Part shown: one piece after another, positions 44,586 through 52,298 of the stretch
How positions within the stretch are numbered: position 1 is the stretch's first letter
How the letters are laid out: each line of letters starts with the position of its first letter
Origin: Methylobacter sp.
GTDB taxonomy: Bacteria > Pseudomonadota > Gammaproteobacteria > Methylococcales > Methylomonadaceae
Length of the DNA: 57,541 nt
Assembly (NCBI GenBank): GCA_026399025.1
Contig: JAPLRU010000052.1
Coordinates: 1 to 57,541, forward strand
Reading direction: 5' to 3'
Translations under genes and position numbers: made by a program
The notes under the pieces: model-generated
What the model saw: only the letters and a program-made list of their open reading frames with translations
Told to the model about the DNA's origin: nothing
Databases searched by the model: none

Positions 44586-45179
44586 ATGTTAGCTGTAAAA
44601 AATAGCGATTTAATCAGTGTGGAAGAGTATTTGAAAGGCGAGCCGAGCAGTGAAGTAAAGCATGAATTGATTGACGGCCATGTTTACGCCATGGCCGGGG
44701 CCAGTGCCAATCATCAGAGAATATCTGTGAATATTTTATCGGAATTTAGTAATCATTTGAAAAATGTACCCTGCGAACCTTTCGGCTCCAACATGAAGGT
44801 GAGGATTGATTCAAATTTCTTTTATCCCGATGTTATTGTCGATTGCCATTTTGACAACTCGGAACCGTACTTTACTCAAACGCCGATCATCATTGTCGAA
44901 GTGTTATCGAAATCAACCCGAAGAATGGACGAAACCATTAAGTTGATGTCGTATATAACTATTCCGAGCTTACAAGAATATGTACTGATCCAACAAGATT
45001 TTGTGGATATTCAAGTCCTACGAAGAAGCGAAGGATGGCTACCAAAACACTATTTTTTAGGCGATGAAATCACCTTTGAAGCCATTGATTTAACCTTATC
45101 GGTAGAAGACATTTATCTTCGGGTGCAAAACGATGATGTGGCGGAATTTTTAAATAATAAAGCCGAAGCCGGGCAATAA
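44586..45179 (+). CDS. Uma2 family (DUF820) putative endonuclease
   Basis: A 197-aa protein of the Uma2/DUF820 group with a PD-(D/E)XK nuclease-like fold. Signature parts: ISVEEYLKGE, ELIDGHVYAMAGASANHQRI, FYPDVIVDC with the metal-binding Asp, and IIIVEVLSKSTRRMDE. These proteins are abundant in cyanobacteria and scattered elsewhere; a nuclease activity is predicted from the fold, the biological role is not settled. Its stop codon lies inside the loop of a terminator. Confidence 0.88.
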   Translation: MLAVKNSDLISVEEYLKGEPSSEVKHELIDGHVYAMAGASANHQRISVNILSEFSNHLKNVPCEPFGSNMKVRIDSNFFYPDVIVDCHFDNSEPYFTQTPIIIVEVLSKSTRRMDETIKLMSYITIPSLQEYVLIQQDFVDIQVLRRSEGWLPKHYFLGDEITFEAIDLTLSVEDIYLRVQNDDVAEFLNNKAEAGQ

Positions 45180-45189
45180 CCCGGTTTTT
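45169..45189 (+). terminator. Rho-independent terminator overlapping the Uma2 stop
   Basis: CCGGG (45169-45173) pairs with CCCGG (45180-45184), followed by TTTTT. The TAA stop codon of the Uma2 gene lies in the CAATAA loop. Confidence 0.75.
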
Positions 45190-45545
45190 ATGTGCTGGAA
45201 GGCAGGATTTTTGCGGGTAATGAGACCAAATCACTAAAAGTTTTCCCTTGTATTTTATCCGACATTCCGTATCCTTAAAAAATAACCCTTTAAAATCAAT
45301 AAGACGTTAACGGCTTGGGGCGGAATGTCGGTTCCAATATATCCGGTTTGATGTCGAAGGTCGGCGTGTATTGGGTTACAGCTAACACTATATATCGATT
45401 CCGCCTTGCTCAATGCCTAAGCTTGCCTAACAGTTCTCATAATCTTCGATGAAAATCGCATAAACTTCGTTCCCGACATAAAACAAATACTTAGCGTTTT
45501 TTAAAACGCCGTGTCCGCTGTTACTTCACCATTAAGGAAAATCTC
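45190..45545. other. Upstream region of the HzsA-related gene
   Basis: No gene seen. It contains a perfect 11-base inverted repeat, CCGACATTCCG at 45259-45269 and CGGAATGTCGG at 45321-45331, separated by 51 bases. This could be a pair of operator half-sites or a stem in the leader. Promoter boxes were not convincing. Regulation of the downstream gene is presumably encoded here. Confidence 0.45.
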
Positions 45546-47735
45546 ATGATAAAAAAACTTGCAGGCTTAACGTTACTGTCGCTGGCAGCGATGCCTTATT
45601 CGACTCAGGCGGCAATCAATTCGCCTATCGCTTTTGTGACTCAAGTCCCCATCCCTCAAGATTTTTGCAGTATGAACGCCACTTTTTGCAACCATCAAGC
45701 GAGCATGGATGCGGCGGGGCGGGGCGGCGATTTATGGATACGCTATCCTGACGGAACTCTTAAAAACCTGACTTTGGCGGCGGGCTTCGGGCAAACCGGT
45801 CTGCAAGGCGATCAAGCTATCCAAGTGCGCGATCCCGCCGTGCATTGGAATGGCAAAAAGATGATTTTCAGTATGACGGTGGGAGCTCCCAGCCATTACC
45901 AAGTGAAAAGATTTAATTGGCAGCTTTATGAAATTACCGGCTTGGGTAAAAACGAAACGCCGGTTATTACCAAAGTCGCTAATCAACCTGCTACTTACAA
46001 TAATGTCAGCCCCACTTACGGCACCGACGGGCGCATCATTTTTGTTTCCGACCGGCCGCGCGGCGGTCTTAGCCAGTTATATCCGCAGCTGGACGAATAC
46101 GAAGAAGCCGCGTCCAATACCGGTTTATGGAGCTTGGCGCCGAGCACCGGGAGTTTAATCATGCTGACTCACGCGCCTTCAGGTGATTTCAATCCTTTCG
46201 TGGACAGTTTCGGCCGCGTTATTTTTACCCGCTGGGATCATTTGCAACAAGATCAGCAAGCCGCCGGCGACCGTAACAAAACCGATTCCTACGGCACCTT
46301 TAATTACAGCTCCGAAGCGGCTAACGCAAAAATATTAAAAAGCCGCGCCGAAGTTTTTCCCGAGCCTTTAGGTTTCGACACCTTGTCTTTAGCGGGCACT
46401 AACTTATCGGGGCATAGTTTTAATCATTTTTTTCCGTGGCAAGTCCACGAAGACGGCACTGAGTTGGAGACGGTCAATCATATCGGACGGCATGAATTGG
46501 GCGGTTCCTATGTCAATCCGGCATTCACCGACGATCCGGTTTTAACCTACCTGACCAACGATTCCAATCCCAATAAAATCAGCAATTTTTTTCAAATCAA
46601 GCAGGCCCCGACCGATCCTAATACTTATATCGGGATTAACGCGCCTGAATTCGGCACTCATGCGTCCGGACAAATTGTGCGTTTGAATAATGTTGCGCCT
46701 ACGCACAACGCCGATCAAATGACTATCGATTATGTAACCGATAAATCGACATCGTCTCTCAGTCTTGACGATGCGACGCCGCCCGCCGAAAACTCAGGAC
46801 ACTACCGCGATCCGGTGATTCTGTCCGACGGCACTTTGCTTGCCGCGCATACCTTTGAAACCCGCCAGGACAGAAACGAAGGCACAACCTCGCCGGATTA
46901 CGCAAACAGCTATCCAAAATCCCGTTATAGCTTTCGCTTACGCACACTGAAAAAACAGGCAAACGGCGTGTGGACAGCCGATCAGCCTTTAACCAAGGGC
47001 ATTTACAAAGATATCAGCTATTACAGCCCGGACAGCCTGACCCACTACAGCAGCGCCTTGTGGGAATTGCAGCCGGTGGAAGTTAAAGCGCGACCTAAAC
47101 CGGCTAAACTCCTACCTGTGCTCAGCGCGCCGGAAGCCCAGGTGTTACAGGAAGAAGGCGTCGATGAAACCGGTTTGCGGCAGTATCTCAAAAGCAAAAA
47201 TATGGCGTTAATCGTGATGCGCAATGTGACCCAGCGCGACCACAGCGACAAACAACAACCGTTCAATTTAGCGGTTGCCGGATCTGCCACGCAAGCTGTG
47301 ACCGACAAAGGCAAAATTTACGAAATCGCCCATTTTCAAGCGTTTCAAGCCGATCAAATTCGCGGCCTAACCGGTTGTTGTTCAACAACACCGCTACCGG
47401 GTCGGCGCGTCTTGGCGCAAGAGCTGCACAGCATAACCGCGAATCCCGCGCCGGCGCTAGGCGATCCCAAAGGCAGCGTTAAAATTGCCGACGACGGTTC
47501 GGTTGCCATGCTTTTACCTACCCGTCGGGCGCTTACTTGGCAACTGACCGATACGCAAGGCAATTTTGTGGTTAGAGAACGTAACTGGCTGTCGCTGCAA
47601 CCGGGAGAAATCCGCTCTTGTCCCGCTTGCCACGGTATTAATAGCGGCGATCAACTGGGGCACGCAACTCCGGTCAACAAACCCGAAGCATTACGTCAGT
47701 TACTTCAGTATTTAAAAGGCAACGGTAGTTTGTAG
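45546..47735 (+). CDS. HzsA-related periplasmic protein with c-type heme motif
   Basis: A 729-aa exported protein that I place in the HzsA-related family (relatives of the alpha subunit of anammox hydrazine synthase). A signal peptide (MIKKLAGLTLLSLAAMPYST, cleavage near QAA) is followed by IAFVTQVPIPQDFC and a Cys41/Cys48-His50 cluster. A beta-propeller with blades such as DGRIIFVSDRPRGG, GRVIFTRWDHLQQDQQ, DPVLTYLTND and RDPVILSDGTLLAAHT follows. The C-terminal domain holds one perfect heme-binding CPACH at 692-696, which needs periplasmic cytochrome c maturation. HzsA has a second heme; only one CXXCH is found here. Substrate is unknown; hydrazine synthesis should not be assumed. Confidence 0.75.
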   Translation: MIKKLAGLTLLSLAAMPYSTQAAINSPIAFVTQVPIPQDFCSMNATFCNHQASMDAAGRGGDLWIRYPDGTLKNLTLAAGFGQTGLQGDQAIQVRDPAVHWNGKKMIFSMTVGAPSHYQVKRFNWQLYEITGLGKNETPVITKVANQPATYNNVSPTYGTDGRIIFVSDRPRGGLSQLYPQLDEYEEAASNTGLWSLAPSTGSLIMLTHAPSGDFNPFVDSFGRVIFTRWDHLQQDQQAAGDRNKTDSYGTFNYSSEAANAKILKSRAEVFPEPLGFDTLSLAGTNLSGHSFNHFFPWQVHEDGTELETVNHIGRHELGGSYVNPAFTDDPVLTYLTNDSNPNKISNFFQIKQAPTDPNTYIGINAPEFGTHASGQIVRLNNVAPTHNADQMTIDYVTDKSTSSLSLDDATPPAENSGHYRDPVILSDGTLLAAHTFETRQDRNEGTTSPDYANSYPKSRYSFRLRTLKKQANGVWTADQPLTKGIYKDISYYSPDSLTHYSSALWELQPVEVKARPKPAKLLPVLSAPEAQVLQEEGVDETGLRQYLKSKNMALIVMRNVTQRDHSDKQQPFNLAVAGSATQAVTDKGKIYEIAHFQAFQADQIRGLTGCCSTTPLPGRRVLAQELHSITANPAPALGDPKGSVKIADDGSVAMLLPTRRALTWQLTDTQGNFVVRERNWLSLQPGEIRSCPACHGINSGDQLGHATPVNKPEALRQLLQYLKGNGSL

Positions 47736-47745
47736 AGGCTTAAAA

Positions 47746-47775
47746 CACGGGTGCAAAGCCATTTTTGCACTCGTG
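47746..47775 (+). terminator. Hairpin after the HzsA-related gene
   Basis: CACGGGTGCAAA (47746-47757) pairs with TTTGCACTCGTG (47764-47775) with one wobble, 10 bases after the stop codon. The T content after it is modest, but stem length and position suggest a terminator. Confidence 0.65.
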
Positions 47776-48229
47776 ATCTTGTCTTCTTAAGTTAGCTTGT
47801 CCGCAAAAGATAAACTACAAAATAGAACGCAGATGGCACGAATAGTTATGATGTATCCGCGTTGATTCAGTGTCATCTGCGTTCCGACTCATCGGGTCTT
47901 TTACCTTAATCACCATAATCCAGGCTTTGCGTCGTTATATTGACTGATGTTACGCAGCCGGTAGGCCTGAAGTAGCGTGGGAACTATTCGGGGCGGCTGC
48001 GTATTTATTGCGAGTTGCCTAAGTGCTTGTTTTAGAATCAGCTGTAGGCCGGAAACGCTTGCCTTGGCCGACGCCGGGCTGACTTATAGCTGACTGCTAA
48101 CGTAGATAAATTGCTTGCTAATCAGGGTTATGCCTTTCAAAATATCATATCAAGCCATTCGGCAGACTCTTCTTAGAAGTAGATGAAAAAGGCTATAGCC
48201 GATTAGATTAATAACAGAGACATAAATCG
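47776..48229. other. Intergenic region with two repeat types
   Basis: No gene. An imperfect inverted repeat of the GAACGCGGATGACG family lies at 47825-47884 (GAACGCAGATGGCACG against GTCATCTGCGTTC). A copy of the GCGTATTTATTGCGAGTTGC element lies at 47998-48023. The fchA-like gene must be transcribed from the last 200 bases. Confidence 0.6.
47998..48023 (+). repeat. TATTTATTGCGAGTTGCC repeat, copy 1
   Basis: This string (starting GCGTATTTATTGCGAGTTGC and continuing CTAAG) recurs at 51881-51905 on the same strand and at 55766-55788 on the opposite strand with one mismatch. Copies 1 and 2 continue into unrelated sequence on the right. It is too well conserved for chance. Confidence 0.8.
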
Positions 48230-48859
48230 ATGGATGAAATAAAAGATAAATCAATTCAGGACTTTCTTGACGGCTTGGCCGGTAAAGCGCCAACGCCCGG
48301 CGGCGGTAGCGCGGCCGCCGTTATGGGCGCGCAGGCGGCGGCTTTAATCAGCATGGTTTGCAATTTGACTATAGGCAAACCCAAATATGCCGAAGTCGAA
48401 GCTGAAATGCAGGCCTTATTGGAACAATCGGAAGCCTTGCGTGAAACGCTGACCGGCATGATAAAAGCCGACGTTGATGTGTTCGAGCGCTTAATGGCAA
48501 CCTATGGATTACCAAAAGATTCCGATGAAGACAAAACGGCGCGTAGCGAAGCTATTCAAAGCGCATTAAAAGAAGCCACTGTTGTGCCTTTAAACTGTGC
48601 GCGCGCTTGCGCAAAAACCATTGCCTTGAGCCGAATTGCCGCGGAAAAAGGCAATATAGGCGTGATCAGCGATGCGGGTGTTGCGGTCATGGCGGGCTAC
48701 GGCGCGCTAAAAAGCGCCGCGCTAAATGTTTACATCAATGCCGGAAGCCTTAAAGACCGCTCTTTCGCCGACGCCCACTTAGCTGAGCTGGAAACAATTT
48801 TAGACGGCGCTGAAGTTGCCGCCGAAGAAGTTTATCAAATCGTTAAAGCCAAGCTGTAA
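48230..48859 (+). CDS. fchA: FchA-like methenyltetrahydrofolate cyclohydrolase / cyclodeaminase
   Basis: A 209-aa protein of the FTCD cyclodeaminase family. Features: SIQDFLDGLAGKAPTPGGGS, the glycine-rich folate-binding start, AAAVMGAQAAALISMV, DVDVFERLMATYGLP, and NIGVISDAGVAVMAGYGALKSA. The stand-alone length of about 209 aa matches FchA of Methylobacterium, which interconverts methenyl- and formyl-tetrahydrofolate in one-carbon metabolism; a formimino-THF cyclodeaminase is the alternative. No mtdA lies next to it. Instead dhaL follows after 44 bases. Confidence 0.8.
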   Translation: MDEIKDKSIQDFLDGLAGKAPTPGGGSAAAVMGAQAAALISMVCNLTIGKPKYAEVEAEMQALLEQSEALRETLTGMIKADVDVFERLMATYGLPKDSDEDKTARSEAIQSALKEATVVPLNCARACAKTIALSRIAAEKGNIGVISDAGVAVMAGYGALKSAALNVYINAGSLKDRSFADAHLAELETILDGAEVAAEEVYQIVKAKL

Positions 48860-48903
48860 GTCCCGATATTGCGCACCACCCTAATGACTTTTTGGAGGAT
48901 ACC

Positions 48904-49551
48904 ATGCAACTTGTTCCAGCCTTATTACCCCGCCTGATTCAGGCAATCGATAACGCCATCGAAACCAACGCCGAAGCAGTGACGGCTCTGGACCAAGCTA
49001 TCGGCGACGGCGATCATGTGACTAATCTGCAACGCGGCATTAAGGCGCTGACAGCTCAAAGCGACGAATTGGCCCAACTGGATTGGGCTGCGGCTTGGCA
49101 GAAAATCGGCATGACCATGATGACCGCGGTAGGCGGCGCGTCAGGCTCTTTATACGGAACATTGTTTGTTGCGATGAGCAAAGCGGCTCGCGAACGGCCG
49201 CTGGATCTGCAAACGTTTGCGGAGATATTCAGTGCCGGTGTGGATGCGGTAAAACAGCGGGGCAAAGCGGATGCAGGCGAAAAAACGATGTTGGATGTGT
49301 TGATTCCGGTGGCGGCAAGTTTGCGCCAAGCCGCCGCGAATTCCGTTGCCTTACCCGAAGTGTTGGAGAATGTTGCTCAGACAGCCATAGCGGGCATGGA
49401 GTCTACCCGAGACATGCTGGCGACCAAAGGCCGCGCTTCTTTTCTGGAGGAGCGCAGCCGGGGGCATATCGATGCCGGCGCTAAAACCAGTCAGTTAATG
49501 ATTTGCGCATTGGTCGAGGTATTGACGGAGCAGTTAACAGCCCCAGCGTAA
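48904..49551 (+). CDS. dhaL: Dihydroxyacetone kinase subunit DhaL
   Basis: The start is ATG 48904 behind a strong GGAGG at 48893-48897, not the in-frame TTG 48892; the product is 215 aa. DhaL binds ADP and passes phosphate to dihydroxyacetone on DhaK. Numbered from this start, the metal-binding aspartates fall at D30, D35 and D37 (LDQAIGDGDHVTN), the same positions as in E. coli DhaL. The nucleotide loop GGASGSLYGTLF and GHIDAGAKTSQLM are intact. PTS-type DhaL needs DhaM; none is in the window. The 3' end overlaps dhaK on the opposite strand by 18 bases. Confidence 0.92.
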   Translation: MQLVPALLPRLIQAIDNAIETNAEAVTALDQAIGDGDHVTNLQRGIKALTAQSDELAQLDWAAAWQKIGMTMMTAVGGASGSLYGTLFVAMSKAARERPLDLQTFAEIFSAGVDAVKQRGKADAGEKTMLDVLIPVAASLRQAAANSVALPEVLENVAQTAIAGMESTRDMLATKGRASFLEERSRGHIDAGAKTSQLMICALVEVLTEQLTAPA

Positions 49552-50523
49552 GGCTGCGGTATGGACGGGCGCGTCCCACCAACGGATCAGCTCGTCGTCA
49601 AGCAAACTCAAAGTAATCGAGCAACCCGCCATATCCAGCGATGTGGTGTAGTTGCCGACCAGTGAACGGCAGATGTTAAGGCCGCGCTGTTCCCAGAACA
49701 AGGATGCCAGTTCGTAAATCAAATGCAGTTCCATCAACGGCGTCGCCCCGAAGCCGTTGATATGCAACAACGCCGCTTGGCCTTGTTGCGGTTTCAGATC
49801 GTCATCGATAATGCCGGCCAGATAATCGACAATTTCAGTGGCGCTACGGATTGCGATACGCTCGCGCCCACGTTCGCCATGAATGCCCACGCCCATTTCA
49901 ATTTCGTTGTCGCCAATATCGAAAGTAGGCTTGCCCAAAGCAGGCACGGTGCAACTGCTTAGGGCCACGCCCATCGATGCAGTGACCCGATTGACTTTGT
50001 CGCCCAAGGCCTTACAGGCCGCTAAATCCGCTCCCGCTTCCGCCGCCGCGCCGACGATTTTTTCGACAATTAAAGTGCCGGCAACGCCGCGCCGCCCGGT
50101 GCTATGGCTTTTCGGGAAAGACACATCGTCGCACACCAATACCGTTGCGTTCGGGCAATCCAACATTTCCGAGGCGATTTCAAAATTCATTACATCGCCC
50201 GCATAGTTTTTGACAATAAATAAAACCCCGCCGCCGTTTTCGACCGCTTGCGCCGCCGCCAGCATTTGATCGGGAGTCGGCGAGGTAAATACTTGGCCCG
50301 GACAAGCGGCATCCAACATGCCCGCTCCGACAAAGCCGCTATGTAAAGGCTCATGCCCGGAACCGCCGCCGGAAATCAGCGCAACCTTGCCGGGAGCGGT
50401 CGGTTTTAGACGGCTGACGAAATGCGGCTGGGCATTGAGCTGAACGATATCGGCATGGGCTTTAGCAAAGCCGCGCAGACTTTGATCAAGCAGATTATCA
50501 ACCGTATTGATGAATTTTTTCAT
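49534..50523 (-). CDS. dhaK: Dihydroxyacetone kinase subunit DhaK
   Basis: A 329-aa subunit that holds dihydroxyacetone covalently through a histidine. Motifs: SGGGSGHEPLHSGFVGAGML at 51-70, KNYAGDVMNF, FPKSHSTGRRGVAGT, the substrate histidine H215 in GVGIHGERGR, and the ending WDAPVHTAALRWGC. With DhaL it yields dihydroxyacetone phosphate, which enters central metabolism; dihydroxyacetone is relevant in methylotrophs. Unusually it is encoded opposite to dhaL, tail to tail, so the two subunits come from different promoters. A HAD phosphatase gene lies 40 bases upstream on the same strand. Confidence 0.93.
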   Translation of the reverse strand: MKKFINTVDNLLDQSLRGFAKAHADIVQLNAQPHFVSRLKPTAPGKVALISGGGSGHEPLHSGFVGAGMLDAACPGQVFTSPTPDQMLAAAQAVENGGGVLFIVKNYAGDVMNFEIASEMLDCPNATVLVCDDVSFPKSHSTGRRGVAGTLIVEKIVGAAAEAGADLAACKALGDKVNRVTASMGVALSSCTVPALGKPTFDIGDNEIEMGVGIHGERGRERIAIRSATEIVDYLAGIIDDDLKPQQGQAALLHINGFGATPLMELHLIYELASLFWEQRGLNICRSLVGNYTTSLDMAGCSITLSLLDDELIRWWDAPVHTAALRWGC

Positions 50524-50563
50524 GGCAATGACTCCGGTAGGTTTAAGGATTTTGCTGCAACAG

Positions 50564-51391
50564 TCAGTTTTTTAAGGCTTGGGTCACGTCGCGAATGTCC
50601 GGCATCACCCAAGTCGGTTGATAATCGGTGGTTTTAAAATCTTCTTCGGTAGACACGCCCGACAACACCATCAGACTGCGAATGCCGGTGCGCACCGCGC
50701 CAAGAATATCCGTCTCCAACCGGTCGCCGATTGCCACCGTTTGTTCGGGATCGACGCCGAGTAAAGCTAAGGCTTGCTGATAGATGATCGGCTCGGGCTT
50801 GCCGATAATCGTCGGCGCTATCCCTGTTGCCGCTTGCAGTGCGGCCAGAATTGCGCCGTTGCCGTGAGTAAGGCCGCGTTCTGTTGGCAACGTAGTGTCG
50901 GCATTGGTGCCGATGAATTGCGCGCCGGCGCGGATATTCAGCGTCGCCGTTGCCAACTTGTCCCATGACAGGGTGCTGTCTTTACCGCAAACCACAATAT
51001 CGGCGCCCCTATTGGGATTGTCTTTATCGTCATTTAACTCATACAGTCCGGTCAAGGTAAAGCCTTGATCAAGTAGCGGTTGTTTAGCGCCGTCTTCGCC
51101 GATGACGAAAACGCGGCTTTGTGCAGGATTGTTATGCCGGCTTAGGTACAACGCCGTCGCCATGCTGGAGGTCAGGATTTCCTCGGGCTCGACCTGTACC
51201 CCCATCAACGCCAGCTTGCTGACATACTGCGCCTGAGTCAGACTGGCATTGTTGGTGGCTAAAATAAAGCGGATTTGTTGTTCGCGTAAAGTCTGAAAAA
51301 AATCGGTCAATCCCGGCATTGGCTGGTCGCCGTGCCATAAAACGCCATCCATATCGATAATGAGTGCGCGGATATTGGTAAAAGGTTGCAT
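50564..51391 (-). CDS. HAD-IIA family phosphatase (NagD-like)
   Basis: A 275-aa HAD hydrolase with motif I DMDGVLWHG (nucleophile Asp), motif II ILATNNAS, a subfamily IIA cap, and motif III/IV GKPEPIIYQQA and VAIGDRLETDILGA. This is the NagD/AraL/p-nitrophenyl-phosphatase group acting on small phosphate esters such as glycerol phosphate, sugar phosphates or 2-phosphoglycolate. Its position just upstream of dhaK on the same strand suggests triose or glycerol phosphates, which is inference. Confidence 0.87.
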   Translation of the reverse strand: MQPFTNIRALIIDMDGVLWHGDQPMPGLTDFFQTLREQQIRFILATNNASLTQAQYVSKLALMGVQVEPEEILTSSMATALYLSRHNNPAQSRVFVIGEDGAKQPLLDQGFTLTGLYELNDDKDNPNRGADIVVCGKDSTLSWDKLATATLNIRAGAQFIGTNADTTLPTERGLTHGNGAILAALQAATGIAPTIIGKPEPIIYQQALALLGVDPEQTVAIGDRLETDILGAVRTGIRSLMVLSGVSTEEDFKTTDYQPTWVMPDIRDVTQALKN

Positions 51392-51661
51392 CAGGTGGTC
51401 TCTCTGTTATGGGGGTTTATTGTTATTAAAAACTCGGAGTTAATGTATAGGCAATTGATAAATAATGAATATATTGTTTTTAAACAGGTCTTGTGCCGGA
51501 TCAGTAGTATACCTTGTCGACAGCGGCCAAACTACACCCGGAATTCGAGCCGGGCAGCGCGCCGAGCAAACATCATTATCAATTCGGCAGGTTGCTCTTG
51601 AAGTAGCCGTTTGTGCTTTCTTATCGGTTTTATCGGCTTTGGCCGAGTTGAAATTTTTATA

Positions 51662-51734
51662 GTTCCCACGCTCCGGAGACTGTGAAAGTATTCGTTTTAG
51701 AACAAAAGCAAAAGCACTCACCACGAAGACACGA
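51662..51734 (+). repeat. Composite repeat, second copy
   Basis: About 73 bases beginning GTTCCCACGCTCCGGAGACT and ending in CACCACGAAGACACGAA match 41458-41530 with roughly seven differences. The two copies share their internal non-palindromic part (TGTGAAAGTATT, GTTTTAGAA), so they are duplicates rather than independent palindromes. Confidence 0.8.
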
Positions 51735-51810
51735 AGGACACGAAGTTTTCAATACACTGAATTAAATAGTTATTTTTCCTTCGTGCTCTTCGTGCCTTCG
51801 TGGTGAAGAG
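51718..51810. repeat. CACGAAG-family palindrome, long form
   Basis: CACCACGAAGACACGAAGGA near 51718 and its partner ending CCTTCGTGGTG near 51812 form a hairpin with an AT-rich loop of about 40 bases. It belongs to the same family as 30728-30768 and 34563-34609. Confidence 0.75.
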
Positions 51811-51880
51811 TTTTTTAAACCGATTTTGATAAAACTTTCACAGCCTCTCCGGCGTGGGAACGATGCATTCTGGGTCTATG

Positions 51881-51905
51881 GCGTATTTATTGCGAGTTGC
51901 CTAAG
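51881..51905 (+). repeat. TATTTATTGCGAGTTGCC repeat, copy 2
   Basis: Identical to 47998-48023 over GCGTATTTATTGCGAGTTGC plus CTAAG; copy 3 lies inverted at 55766-55788. Confidence 0.8.
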
Positions 51906-52298
51906 AGTTCTTAATTATTGACTTCCTGAATATCAGTTAAAGCTGACATTAAATCGACAGCTGCTGTTATCCGTCCCCTATGAACGGTGGCGGGAAGACT
52001 TTGCCCGCTCAAATCCAAACTATAAAAGTTTGAACATCAAGTCTAAGAAAGTAGAATACGAGCGAAATGCTTACATTCGATGTTCAATTTTTCTTGTTGG
52101 TATTTTGCAACGTTTATGGGTATTTTTAATTTCAGCAAGCTATAACAGCTGATTTGTTGGCGCCGCTCTTGCCTTATCGGCAATCACGCCAGGACACTCA
52201 TTTAAATTACAAGAATTTCATAAGGTTAAACACTAAAACCTTGAACGTCGGGTTAAATAAAACGGTCTACTTTCAAATCGCCACTCCTCATTATTTAC

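Larger units (their letters stand above)
51392..52298. other. 907-base gap rich in repeats
   Basis: I find no gene. Between 51662 and 51734 lies the second copy of the 41458-41530 composite repeat, followed by the CACGAAG palindrome at 51718-51810, a GGCGTGGGAACGATGC half-palindrome near 51850, and the second copy of the TATTTATTGCGAGTTGCC element at 51881-51905. The remaining 390 bases before the glycosyltransferase are AT-rich and presumably contain its promoter. Confidence 0.6.

Noticed and set aside
45546-47735. Calling the HzsA-related gene a hydrazine synthase subunit
   Set aside because: Only the family resemblance is seen. The second heme motif and the other subunits are missing, so the anammox function is not supported.
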